The position numbers were made by a program, and so were the translations under genes. From an uncultured Roseobacter sp. (GTDB lineage: Bacteria; Pseudomonadota; Alphaproteobacteria; Rhodobacterales; Rhodobacteraceae): a stretch of 64,000 nt of DNA. Location: positions 124,001 through 188,000 of the forward strand of contig NZ_CANKYM010000001.1 in the NCBI RefSeq assembly GCF_947488185.1. Direction: 5' to 3'. The notes under the pieces are model-generated. The model saw nothing but the letters and a program-made list of their open reading frames with translations, was not told the DNA's origin and searched no databases. Of the stretch, positions 1 to 8,257 are shown in pieces (positions within the stretch are counted from its first letter, which is position 1; the number at the start of each line of letters is the position of its first letter).

Positions 1-20
1 AAGGATCAATGTATCGGCGT

Positions 21-1454
21 TCATTGTGTCGCCTCGAATGCCGGCAACCGGGCCACGTCGATCACACCATCGGCAGGCATGGCGAAGTCCGGGTGCGATC
101 CGGCAAGGCCGATCACGCGGATCGGATTGTAGAGTGTGAGCCAGGCGGGATCGTCCTGCAACAGGGAATATGCATCCCGCCAGATCGACGCGCGTGCAGC
201 GCGATCCGTGGTCAACCGGCCCCGGTCAATCAATGCTTCGATCCGAGGATTTGCATATCCCTGCCACCACGACCCCGCCACGCGCGAGTCGATCTTTTCG
301 TAAAGCACGCGGTACGTGCTCATCGGGCTGGAATCAAAAACGCACATGTCTTGAACGTCCTTGCGGCGAACCATATGCGCATAGTCTTCGCGTTCGGGGT
401 GGATGTGCACGTTCAGTGTGATGCCCATGTCTGCGAGTTGTGCAGCCAAAGCCGCCGTCAGACGCTCGGCCTCATCCGGCAGGCGCGTGGGGCAATCGAC
501 CTCCAGCGTCAGACCCCCTCCATGCCCCGCCTGCGTCAACAACTCCCGCGCCAGATCGCGGTCCATCCGGTCACACCCGCCCTGCCCCGCACCAAAGTGG
601 TTTGGGCTGACAAACCCCCGCAAAGGCTGCGCAGCGCCGTGCATCACTGTCTCGACAAGTGCCTCGCGATCCACCGCAAGGCTGAGCGCGCGACGCACGC
701 GCGGATCGCAGAGCGGGCCTTTGGCTGCGTTCAGTAGGTAGATAATCGCGACCGGTGAAAGGAACGTATGGCGCATGTTGCCAAGGGCGCGTGATGCCTC
801 ATAACCCAGTCCATTGGCGATCTGAACATTGCCTTTCTGCAACAGCGTCAAACGATCAGCAGCGTTAGGCACCAGCCGCCATGTGATGTCACGATTGCTC
901 GGAGTGCCTGCGAAATAGTCTTCCAATCGCGTGACGGCAATCTCGTCCGTCGAGATGGAAACAAGACGATAGGGCCCCGTCCCGCATTGTACGGAATAAT
1001 CCTTGGCATCCAGCGCATCAAAGACAGACGGGGCCACGATAAACCCCTGCTCCAACACATCAAGCAGGTCTGCCATGGGAGCCGCCAAGGTCACGCGCAG
1101 CGTCAGGGGGTCAACCACCTCAAGATCGGCACCGCCCAGAAACTGCCGCCAGACAGCAGGTGCGCCCAGAGTGTACCCTCTGTCCTCGCGCGCCATTCGC
1201 GCAAGGCTTGCGGCGACCGCGGTTGCATCGCAAGGCGTGCCATCGTGAAAGATCACGTCGGGCTGCAAATGAAACGTCCATGCCACCGCGTCCTGCGACA
1301 CGTCCCATCGCCGCGCCAGATGCGGGACGAAATCCTGTCCCACGCGGCGGACGAGTGTGTCGTAGATCGCGTGCAGGATGGTCAGTTCGTCGCTGGCATC
1401 GGTACAATCGTGGGGATCGTGGATGCCCAACCGGGCCTGTGCAATGGTAATCAT
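21..1454 (-). CDS. ABC transporter substrate-binding protein, family 5, no signal peptide
   Basis: A 477-aa protein of the SBP_bac_5 (peptide/nickel-binding) family, recognised from the typical N-terminal segment (LHAIYDTLV, then FHDGTPCDATAVAASLARM) and the central GTGPYRLV and RVRRALSLAVDREALV motifs. Such proteins normally capture peptides or other solutes in the periplasm for an ABC permease. This one begins directly with the mature fold and has no signal peptide. Its ATG overlaps the stop of the upstream ATPase gene by 4 bp, so it is the last gene of the operon and translationally coupled. It is the second binding protein in the operon. It may be exported through an unrecognised route or act in the cytoplasm as a ligand sensor. 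The family call is firm and the role uncertain. Confidence 0.85.
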   Translation of the reverse strand: MITIAQARLGIHDPHDCTDASDELTILHAIYDTLVRRVGQDFVPHLARRWDVSQDAVAWTFHLQPDVIFHDGTPCDATAVAASLARMAREDRGYTLGAPAVWRQFLGGADLEVVDPLTLRVTLAAPMADLLDVLEQGFIVAPSVFDALDAKDYSVQCGTGPYRLVSISTDEIAVTRLEDYFAGTPSNRDITWRLVPNAADRLTLLQKGNVQIANGLGYEASRALGNMRHTFLSPVAIIYLLNAAKGPLCDPRVRRALSLAVDREALVETVMHGAAQPLRGFVSPNHFGAGQGGCDRMDRDLARELLTQAGHGGGLTLEVDCPTRLPDEAERLTAALAAQLADMGITLNVHIHPEREDYAHMVRRKDVQDMCVFDSSPMSTYRVLYEKIDSRVAGSWWQGYANPRIEALIDRGRLTTDRAARASIWRDAYSLLQDDPAWLTLYNPIRVIGLAGSHPDFAMPADGVIDVARLPAFEATQ

Positions 1455-2479
1455 GCGGTATCCCTTTCCGGCTCATCTATCAGATGGCAGGCCACCGTTT
1501 GCGCAGCACCCGTTTCTTGCAGAACCGGTCGCTCCGTCGCACATCGGTCCCATGCAAACGGGCAGCGCGTACGGAAACAACAGCCCGAAGGCAGGTCCAG
1601 CGCCGACGGGACCTCACCGCTCAGTACAATTTCTTCGGTGTCCCGCTTGGCCTTGATGCTGGGCGCTGCTGACAGCAGGGCGCGCGTATAAGGGTGGCGG
1701 GGTCGCGCAAACAGGACATCTCGCGGCGCGTTCTCAACCATGAACCCCAGATACATCACCCCGACCTTGTCGGCGATATGATGCACAACAGACAGATCGT
1801 GGCTGATAAATAGATAGGCCAGACCAAACTCATCCCGCAGGTCTTTCATCAGGTTGAGGATCTGCGCCTGAATGGACACGTCCAACGCCGAGACAGGTTC
1901 GTCCGCGATAATCAGACCCGGCGTGACCGACAGCGCGCGGGCAATGCCGATCCGCTGGCGCTGACCGCCCGAGAATTGGTGCGGATAGCGCCCCGCGTGC
2001 TCGGCATTCAGACCGACGCGGGCGAGCAATTGTTCAATCCGCTCCGGCACCCCTGCCCGGTCCCGTGTGGTCTTGGTCTGCTCCAGCAATGGTTCGGCGA
2101 CTATATCCCGCACGCGCTGGCGCGGGTTGAGCGATGCGTAGGGGTCCTGAAAGATCATCTGCATCTTGGCGCGCACCGGCAGCATTTCGGTAAAGCCGAA
2201 GCCTGCCACATCCTGCCCCTCGATGCGCACTTCGCCCGCCGTGGGTTTGTAGATACGTGCGATGGTCTTGGCGACGGTGGACTTGCCGCAGCCGCTCTCG
2301 CCGACCAGCGCCATGATCTCTCCGCGCTTGATCTGCAGGCTGACACCGTTCACCGCATGCACAATCGGATTTTCCAGCCGCACGCCTTTGCCGTCCACCT
2401 TGAGCCGATCAAGGAAACCGCCACCGATGGAAAAATGCATTTGCAAATCGCGCACGTCGAGCATGGGGGTATCCGTCAT
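1451..2479 (-). CDS. Oligopeptide-type ABC transporter ATPase (DppF/OppF-like)
   Basis: A 342-aa ATPase that would power uptake through the two permeases of this operon on the cytoplasmic face of the inner membrane. Visible motifs are Walker A GESGCGKST at about residues 60-68, signature SGGQRQR, Walker B LIIADEP and, near the C-terminus, the Cys-containing oligo_HPY region (CCFRTRCPFAWDRC) typical of Dpp/Opp ATPases. The start overlaps the stop of the preceding ATPase gene by 4 bp (ATGA). Length is normal for DppF/OppF. The substrate cannot be read from the sequence. Confidence 0.93.
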   Translation of the reverse strand: MTDTPMLDVRDLQMHFSIGGGFLDRLKVDGKGVRLENPIVHAVNGVSLQIKRGEIMALVGESGCGKSTVAKTIARIYKPTAGEVRIEGQDVAGFGFTEMLPVRAKMQMIFQDPYASLNPRQRVRDIVAEPLLEQTKTTRDRAGVPERIEQLLARVGLNAEHAGRYPHQFSGGQRQRIGIARALSVTPGLIIADEPVSALDVSIQAQILNLMKDLRDEFGLAYLFISHDLSVVHHIADKVGVMYLGFMVENAPRDVLFARPRHPYTRALLSAAPSIKAKRDTEEIVLSGEVPSALDLPSGCCFRTRCPFAWDRCATERPVLQETGAAQTVACHLIDEPERDTA

Positions 2480-3474
2480 GGTCGCTCACCGGCTTTCAAA
2501 GGAAAGTGACACGCCGCCAACAACCCATCATGTTGCGGTGTCAGAACGGGTTCATCCTTGGCGCAAAGCGCCTGCGCGCGGGGGCAGCGGTCGCGAAAGT
2601 TGCATCCCGTTGGCAGATTGCGGATGTCCGGCACCGAGCCGGGAATCTGACTCAAACGGTCCAGCCTTTCGGTGGTGTCGGGAATGCTGTCGATCAAGCC
2701 GCGCGTGTAGGGATGGGCAGGATTTTCGATAAGGTCACGGGTGCGCCCGCGCTCCACCACATTCCCGCAATACAGCACCGTGATATGGTCTGCCATTTCG
2801 GACACGACTGCCAGATCGTGCGTGATCAGGATCATCGACGCGCCCTTATCGGCGATCTGCGTACGCATCAGCTTGAGGATCTGGCTCTGGATCGTGACAT
2901 CAAGCGCCGTGGTAGGTTCATCCGCAATAATCAGCTTTGGACTGGCGAGCATGGCAATCGCAATGACGACGCGCTGACGCATACCGCCGGAAAACTGGTG
3001 CGGATAGGCCTTGAGCCGCTCTGCGGCGCGACTGATGCCGACGCTTTCGAGCATGTCCACGCACGCCTTGTGCCGCGCATCCGTGCCCAGATCACTGTGC
3101 AGACGCAGCACCTCATCCATCTGTTGGCCAACGGTATGCAGCGGATTGAGCGATGTCATCGGGTCCTGAAACACCATCGAAATCTCGCGCCCGCGCACGG
3201 TGCGCAACCGCTCCTCGCCCGCCTCGACCAGGTCCTGCCCTTCCAACAGGATCTTCCCACCCTCGATCTTGCCGGGGCTGTCGATCAGACCAAGGATGGA
3301 GAAGCCGACGACCGACTTTCCGCCGCCGCTTTCGCCGACAAGGCCCATTACCTCGCCATAACCAACCTCAAAACTCACCCCGTTGACCGCGCGCACCGTT
3401 CCCGCAAACGTGTGGAAATAGGTGCGCAGATCGCGCACATCCAAAAGTGGGGATAGGGCGGCTGCGTCCCTCAT
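2476..3474 (-). CDS. Oligopeptide-type ABC transporter ATPase (DppD/OppD-like)
   Basis: A 332-aa ATPase, partner of the DppF-like subunit. It has Walker A GESGGGKS at about residues 47-54, signature SGGMRQR, Walker B LIIADEPTTALD, and a C-terminal oligo_HPY region (GCNFRDRCPRAQALC). The reading frame continues upstream, but the start chosen is the ATG at 3474 (MRDAAALSP), which overlaps the stop of the upstream permease gene by 4 bp. The longer version adds residues with no homology to the family. Confidence 0.93.
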   Translation of the reverse strand: MRDAAALSPLLDVRDLRTYFHTFAGTVRAVNGVSFEVGYGEVMGLVGESGGGKSVVGFSILGLIDSPGKIEGGKILLEGQDLVEAGEERLRTVRGREISMVFQDPMTSLNPLHTVGQQMDEVLRLHSDLGTDARHKACVDMLESVGISRAAERLKAYPHQFSGGMRQRVVIAIAMLASPKLIIADEPTTALDVTIQSQILKLMRTQIADKGASMILITHDLAVVSEMADHITVLYCGNVVERGRTRDLIENPAHPYTRGLIDSIPDTTERLDRLSQIPGSVPDIRNLPTGCNFRDRCPRAQALCAKDEPVLTPQHDGLLAACHFPLKAGERP

Positions 3475-4343
3475 TTCAGCCTCGGGTTCAGTTCGTCCCG
3501 CAGGAAATCGCCAAAAAGATTGATGCCAAACACCAGCATCATGATGGCGACGCCGGGAAACACCGAGGTCCACCACAACCCACTGAACAGAACGTCAAAA
3601 CCGTTCTTGATAAGCAAGCCCAAAGACGGCTGCGTGATCGGTACTCCAACACCCAGAAAACTCAGCGAGGCTTCGATCAACACGAAGGTCCCCACCTGAA
3701 TGGTCGCGATCACGATCAGCGGCGTCAGCACATTGGGCAGCACGTGTTTGCGGATGATCTTGTGGTTAGGCAGCCCGGCAACCCGCGCGGCCTGCACGTA
3801 TTCCTTTTCAATCTCCGACAAGGTCGAACCGCGCACGGTACGCGCATAAACGACCCAGCCCACCGCCGTCAGCGCGATCAGCACCTTGTCCACGCCGGTC
3901 CCCACCGCAGACATCAGAAACAGCGCGATCAGGATGGATGGAAACGACAGTTGGATATCCGCGATCCGCATGATCACACTGTCTGCGATCCCGCCGTAAA
4001 AACCCGCGATCAGTCCCAGCAACGTGCCGATCACGCAGGATGCGATCATCGCAACCAGCCCGATAAACACCGAAATCCGCGCGCCATAAAGGATCGACGC
4101 CCACACATCTCTTCCCTGCCCGTCCGTGCCCAGCCAATAGCGCGGATCGCCGCCTTCCAGCCAGACGGGCGGCTTGTAGCTGTCCATCAGATCAAGCGAC
4201 GCAATGTCATAGGGGTTCTGCGCCACCAGAAACGGCCCCGCCAGTACAGCAAAGGCAAACAGCGCCATCAGCGCACTGCCGATGATCGCCGAACTGCTGC
4301 GAGTGTAGTTGTGAAAGAACTCGGATTGAAGAAATGTTGTCAT
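3471..4343 (-). CDS. ABC transporter permease (DppC-like)
   Basis: A 290-aa inner-membrane permease with about six hydrophobic segments. An N-terminal OppC-like transmembrane segment is followed by the GTDGQGRDVWASILYGAR motif, which is diagnostic of DppC/OppC proteins, and the EAA loop (EYVQAARVAGLPNHKIIRKHVLPN region) that contacts the ATPases. It forms the translocation channel together with the DppB-like protein encoded 10 bp upstream, and overlaps the downstream ATPase gene. Confidence 0.93.
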   Translation of the reverse strand: MTTFLQSEFFHNYTRSSSAIIGSALMALFAFAVLAGPFLVAQNPYDIASLDLMDSYKPPVWLEGGDPRYWLGTDGQGRDVWASILYGARISVFIGLVAMIASCVIGTLLGLIAGFYGGIADSVIMRIADIQLSFPSILIALFLMSAVGTGVDKVLIALTAVGWVVYARTVRGSTLSEIEKEYVQAARVAGLPNHKIIRKHVLPNVLTPLIVIATIQVGTFVLIEASLSFLGVGVPITQPSLGLLIKNGFDVLFSGLWWTSVFPGVAIMMLVFGINLFGDFLRDELNPRLK

Positions 4344-4353
4344 TTCCGGCCCT

Positions 4354-5319
4354 TCATTTCAACGTGATGCGTGGGTCGATCAGCGTGTAGACGATATCGA
4401 CGAGGAAATTGATCACCACAAAGATCAGTGCCACCAGCATCAGGTAGACGACAATCACGGGTCGGTCGGCGCGGTAGATACTGTCGATCAGCAGCTTGCC
4501 CATGCCGGGCCAGGAAAAGATCGTCTCGGTGATGGTGGCAAAGGCAATCAGATCCCCCAGTTGCAGACCAAAGATGGTGACCACCGGGATAAGCGCATTC
4601 TTCAGCCCGTGTTTATAGAGTACATCACCCCGCGTAGCCCCCTTGGCGCGGGCAAATTTCATGTAGTCCTGCCGTGCGACCTCCATCATGCCCGCGCGGG
4701 TCATGCGCAACAGGATCGCCATCGTGCCTAGCGAAAGGGTGACGGCGGGCAGCACGATATGGTGCCACCCGTCCCAGGTCAGCAGACTGATACGCAAGCC
4801 GAGGATCTCTGCGGTATCGCCTCTGCCCGAAGACGGAAAGATGCCCCAATTCACCGCAAAGAGATAGATCAGCACCATCCCCACCCAGAAGCCCGGCAAT
4901 GAAATGCCCAGCAGCGAGCTTGACATGATGATCCGGCTCAAACGGCCATTGGGGTTGGCCCCCGCGTAAACCCCCAGCGGAATTGCAACGACGACGGCCA
5001 GCACCATGGCCACCAGAACCATCTCGACCGTCGCGGGCATGCGTTCAAGGATCAGCGTCATCGCAGGCTGGCGAAACACATAGGAGCGACCGAAATCGCC
5101 CTGCAACAGGCTTGTGATGAATTTCCAGTATTGCACCATCAGCGACTGATCGAGACCCAGAAGCCGCCGCGCCTGCGCAATCTCGGCGTCTGTCGCGTCG
5201 ATGGGCACCACCATGAAAACAGGATCGCCCGTAAAGCTCATCATCAGGAACACGATGACCGACACGACCCACAACACCAGCAGCATCTGGATCAGGCGTT
5301 TAAGCAGATATCCTAACAT
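4354..5319 (-). CDS. ABC transporter permease (DppB-like)
   Basis: A 321-aa inner-membrane permease of the DppB/OppB family. It starts with the conserved MLGYLLKRLIQMLLVLWVVS transmembrane leader, has the family FGRSYVFRQP motif after the first periplasmic loop, and carries an EAA loop (QDYMKFARAKGATRGDVLYKHGLKN region). About six membrane segments are visible. It lies 68 bp downstream of the secreted binding-protein gene, with a strong hairpin in the gap. Confidence 0.93.
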   Translation of the reverse strand: MLGYLLKRLIQMLLVLWVVSVIVFLMMSFTGDPVFMVVPIDATDAEIAQARRLLGLDQSLMVQYWKFITSLLQGDFGRSYVFRQPAMTLILERMPATVEMVLVAMVLAVVVAIPLGVYAGANPNGRLSRIIMSSSLLGISLPGFWVGMVLIYLFAVNWGIFPSSGRGDTAEILGLRISLLTWDGWHHIVLPAVTLSLGTMAILLRMTRAGMMEVARQDYMKFARAKGATRGDVLYKHGLKNALIPVVTIFGLQLGDLIAFATITETIFSWPGMGKLLIDSIYRADRPVIVVYLMLVALIFVVINFLVDIVYTLIDPRITLK

Positions 5320-5349
5320 GCCTGGGGATCAGTCTTTCGCGAGTGGCAG

Positions 5350-5378
5350 AAAAATCCCGGCTGAGCAAGTCAGCCGGG
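5350..5378 (-). terminator. Attenuator-like intrinsic terminator between binding protein and permease genes
   Basis: A 9-bp perfect stem (CCCGGCTGA / TCAGCCGGG, arms 5356-5364 and 5370-5378, 5-nt loop) is followed on the minus strand by ATTTTTC. It sits just after the binding-protein stop codon. Partial termination here would give more binding protein than permease, which is a common arrangement in ABC operons. The hairpin is seen; its efficiency is inferred. Confidence 0.75.
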
Positions 5379-5387
5379 GCAAGCAGT

Positions 5388-6941
5388 TTACTCGACATCC
5401 ATGTCGTAGGCCCAGATGAACTTGTCCACACGGGGCTCAAGCGTCACACCCTTGCGCGCGGCATAGATATCTTGCTCGTAGTGGACCGGGATCATCGGCA
5501 CATCGGCCAACAGGATCTTGGTCGCTTCCTGAAGATATCCGTCACGCTCCTCGATGCTTGGCGTCGCATCGGCCTGATCGACCAGCGCGTCGACATCGGG
5601 GTTGGAATAGGATCCGCGGTTCACCTGACCGTAGCCTTCCTTCTTGTCGCGGGTGTAGAACAACGCGCCATACATCGATCCGGCATCGCCCGCAGGCACG
5701 TCCCAGCCGCTCATGATAAAGCTGGAGTTCTCTGTCGGGACGCGGATATAGCCCCAGAAATTCGACTTGGGCATGATGTTCAGCTCAAGCGTGACACCGA
5801 TCTTGGCCAGCATCGATGCCAGTGCCTGCGCGATCTGCGCATCGTTGACATAGCGGTTGTTGGTGGCATCCAGCGTCATGGTGAACCCATCGGGGTGTCC
5901 GGCCTCAGCCAGCAATGCTTTGGCCTTCTCGATGTCCAGCGGATACATCTCGCGAAAGTTCATGCCCTCGACATAGCCGATGTGCGAAGACGGAACGTAT
6001 TGCGTGCTGGGCGTTGCCAGACCGTTCATGACAATCTTGTTGATCGCATCGACGTCAATCGCATGGGCGATCGCCTGACGCACACGAACATCCGTCATCG
6101 GATTCTCACCTTCGATGGTCGGCGATTGCGCGCGCGTGTCCATCGCCAGTACCACATTCAGCAGGCTGGGCCGGGTCAGCACGTTGAAGTCGCCCTCGCC
6201 TTTCACCCGGTCCACATCGCGCACGGCGAGGTCCTGAATGACGTCGACTTCACCGGTCAGCAGCGCTGCGGTGCGCGTCGCCGGATTCGTGATCGGGCGG
6301 AAAGTGACGTTCTTGATCACCGGCGCACCCGCCCAATAGCCGTCAAACGCCGCGAGCGTCAGCTTCTCTTCCTTGATCCACTCGACCAGCTTGTAAGGTC
6401 CCGTGCCCATGGGCTTCAGGTCCATCTGTTCGTCACCTGTTTCGGTGGTGTACTCTTCGTCCAGGATCAATAGTTCCGCCAGATCGTTGGGCAGCACGGC
6501 GTAGGGTTTCGGCGTCTTGATCTCTACCGTGGTGTCATCAATCGCCGTGATCTCGGCGATGTTCGCCACCAGATCGGGCCGGATCGACTCGCGCGCCTTG
6601 TTCACGGTGAAGACGACATCGTCAGCGGTGAAGGCGTTGCCGTTGTGAAACGTCACCCCTTCACGCAACTTGAAACGCCAGGTCACCTCGTCCACATTCT
6701 CCCAGCTTTCTGCTAGCCCCGGACCGAACGACAGATCGGCACTGCGTTTCACCAGAGGATCATAGAGGTGGTAGTACATGATGTTGGAAGACAGCTCCTC
6801 ACCCGCTAGCGGATAAAGGTGGCTGGGATCAGATGTCAGTCCGATGGTCACGGATTTCTCCTGCGCGAAGGCCGCAGTGGCAGACATGATCGCCACGCCA
6901 ATTGCCCCCGCACGCAGCGCGGATTGAGACGGGTATTTCAT
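5388..6941 (-). CDS. Secreted ABC transporter substrate-binding protein, family 5
   Basis: A 517-aa SBP_bac_5 protein with a clear Sec signal peptide (hydrophobic residues 10-24, predicted cleavage after AFA before QEK). Family motifs include GLTSDPSHLYPL, the HNGNAFTADDVVFTVNKA segment and GTGPYKLVEW. It should be the periplasmic receptor for the downstream permease/ATPase set. It is the second gene of the operon after a VOC protein gene (67-bp gap). The ligand is unknown; the neighbouring hydantoinase suggests a peptide, hydantoin or pyrimidine-derived compound. Confidence 0.93.
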   Translation of the reverse strand: MKYPSQSALRAGAIGVAIMSATAAFAQEKSVTIGLTSDPSHLYPLAGEELSSNIMYYHLYDPLVKRSADLSFGPGLAESWENVDEVTWRFKLREGVTFHNGNAFTADDVVFTVNKARESIRPDLVANIAEITAIDDTTVEIKTPKPYAVLPNDLAELLILDEEYTTETGDEQMDLKPMGTGPYKLVEWIKEEKLTLAAFDGYWAGAPVIKNVTFRPITNPATRTAALLTGEVDVIQDLAVRDVDRVKGEGDFNVLTRPSLLNVVLAMDTRAQSPTIEGENPMTDVRVRQAIAHAIDVDAINKIVMNGLATPSTQYVPSSHIGYVEGMNFREMYPLDIEKAKALLAEAGHPDGFTMTLDATNNRYVNDAQIAQALASMLAKIGVTLELNIMPKSNFWGYIRVPTENSSFIMSGWDVPAGDAGSMYGALFYTRDKKEGYGQVNRGSYSNPDVDALVDQADATPSIEERDGYLQEATKILLADVPMIPVHYEQDIYAARKGVTLEPRVDKFIWAYDMDVE

Positions 6942-7008
6942 TGCAAACTCCCTTGTTGCTTTTCCTGTGATCCGGACGTTTGCCGCCCGTCGTCCAATAT
7001 GTTTGTGA

Positions 7009-7410
7009 TCAATGCCCCGGCTTCGCGGTCTGCACTTCGATCTGGTAACCTTCGGGGTCGTTCATAACAAAAGCGCGGATACCCAGTTCCACGCTGTCGA
7101 ACATCTCGCTCAGCCCATCAACCTTATTGGCTTCGGCCCAAGCATACCACGCGTCTACATCCGGCACGCGCAGACAGACCTGAACGGTTTTTTCCTCGCG
7201 CCAGTTCTTCATGCCGCGCGTTTCGTCCACCAGACCCACATGCGCCTGGCCGTCGATGCGATAAATTTTCGACCAGCCCTGATCGATTGCAAGTTCAAAC
7301 CCAAGAACGTCTTCGTAGAACCGCATCGCGGTGGGCAGATCACGGTAATACTGGAACGTGATGACCAGTACGATCCCTCCGTCTGGCCGATGTATGTCCG
7401 TCGCACTCAT
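7009..7410 (-). CDS. VOC (glyoxalase/dioxygenase) family protein
   Basis: A 133-aa single-module vicinal-oxygen-chelate protein. The beta-alpha-beta-beta-beta pattern is visible: YYRDLPTAMRFYEDVLGFEL, then VCLRVPDVDAWYAWAEAN, ending FVMNDPEGYQIEVQTA, with the C-terminal Glu typical of the metal site. The start chosen is ATG 7410 (MSATDIHRP); an upstream extension runs into the promoter and operator region. It is the first gene of the transporter operon. VOC proteins act as lyases, isomerases or dioxygenases on small molecules; the reaction cannot be assigned. Confidence 0.8.
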   Translation of the reverse strand: MSATDIHRPDGGIVLVITFQYYRDLPTAMRFYEDVLGFELAIDQGWSKIYRIDGQAHVGLVDETRGMKNWREEKTVQVCLRVPDVDAWYAWAEANKVDGLSEMFDSVELGIRAFVMNDPEGYQIEVQTAKPGH

Positions 7411-7444
7411 CTTCCCGCCCCAGTCCGCACCGTTCAGTATGCAG

Positions 7445-7455
7445 ATGGTATACAC
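7445..7455. promoter_or_regulatory. Putative GntR operator in front of the VOC/transporter operon
   Basis: The 11-mer ATGGTATACAC, centred on the palindrome GTATAC, is identical to a box between the GntR gene and the hydantoinase gene (8208-8218). On the minus strand a TTGACT hexamer lies upstream and TATACC falls inside the box, so a bound regulator would cover the -10 region. The repeat is seen; its regulatory role is inferred. Confidence 0.6.
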
Positions 7456-7514
7456 ACTGCATGCCAAGTCAACTGACACCTTGAAATTGTCATCGTGATC
7501 CGCTTGGACGCAGG

Positions 7515-8162
7515 TTAAAACGGATGGTAGATATGCGAGATGATGGCATCGCGTACGTTTGCCAGATGCAGTTTCATCGCTGCCCCCGCTGCGTCCGGGG
7601 ATTGTGCTGTTATCGCGTCGATTATGGCTATGTGTTCATGGCAGCCCGGTATCAGCCGGTCCGGGATTGACCCCTGATCGAACATCCCGGTTTTAACCTT
7701 AAGCCCTTCAACCAGTTGGATAAGAAGCTTTGATCCCGCCAACCGCGCAATCTCGAGATGCAGTCGCGAATCCAGCGCGGAATGAACCTGCGCGTCCGGG
7801 CGCGGCCCTTCCAGAAACCCGACAAATTCCGCCCGGCAGGTCAGCAAAGCCTCGGTCGGCTTACCCGCAAGTGCCGCTTTTTTAGCCGTTTCACATTCCA
7901 GAAGGCTGCGGACGTGCAAAATCTCCATGATGTCGCTCAGCGAGACACTGTTGACGACGGGCGCGCCACTTTCCGATCTGATGGCAAGGCCCTCGCTGAT
8001 CAACTGCCCAATCGCTTCACGCACCGGCGTGCGCGACACTCCCAGCCTGTCGGCAAACTTTTTCTCGCGCAGCAGCGTGCCCGGCTCAAGCGTTCCGTCG
8101 AGGATCATCGCCTTGATCCGCTCGAACGCGGAGTCACCCAGCGTTTGTGAAACTTCGGGCAT
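7515..8162 (-). CDS. GntR family regulator, FCD (FadR) subfamily
   Basis: A 215-aa transcription factor. The N-terminal winged helix has the classic EKKFADRLGVSRTPVREAIGQL motif. The C-terminal FCD domain carries the expected metal/ligand residues in order: D and H in DSRLHLEIA, H in HEHIAIIDAI, H in LHLANVRDAI. Start ATG 8162 (MPEVSQTLG) fits the family length better than an upstream in-frame start that would overlap the operator. It is divergent from the hydantoinase gene and precedes the transporter operon, so it probably controls both and itself through the shared ATGGTATACAC boxes. Confidence 0.88.
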   Translation of the reverse strand: MPEVSQTLGDSAFERIKAMILDGTLEPGTLLREKKFADRLGVSRTPVREAIGQLISEGLAIRSESGAPVVNSVSLSDIMEILHVRSLLECETAKKAALAGKPTEALLTCRAEFVGFLEGPRPDAQVHSALDSRLHLEIARLAGSKLLIQLVEGLKVKTGMFDQGSIPDRLIPGCHEHIAIIDAITAQSPDAAGAAMKLHLANVRDAIISHIYHPF

Positions 8163-8207
8163 GTATGTCCTTCTTGATATCGCAGCGTCGCGACAAGCAG
8201 ATTGCAA

Positions 8208-8218
8208 ATGGTATACAC
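8208..8218. promoter_or_regulatory. Putative GntR operator in the gntR-hydantoinase intergenic region
   Basis: A second exact copy of ATGGTATACAC, placed between the divergent starts at 8162 and 8258. The flanks form an AA-N2-GTATAC-N2-TT dyad, the size usual for FadR-family operators. Matching copies at two promoters of a small locus with a GntR gene point to autoregulation and co-regulation (inference). Confidence 0.6.
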
Positions 8219-8257
8219 TTGGTATTTCAATATTCAAAACACAGCTTTGGGATCGCT

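Noticed and set aside
3447..4367. A 306-codon open frame on the plus strand
   Set aside because: Exact antisense of the DppC-like permease gene; composition (His, Gln, Arg rich) is typical of antisense frames.
5343..6473. A 376-codon plus-strand frame
   Set aside because: Antisense to the well-supported secreted binding protein; no recognisable domain.
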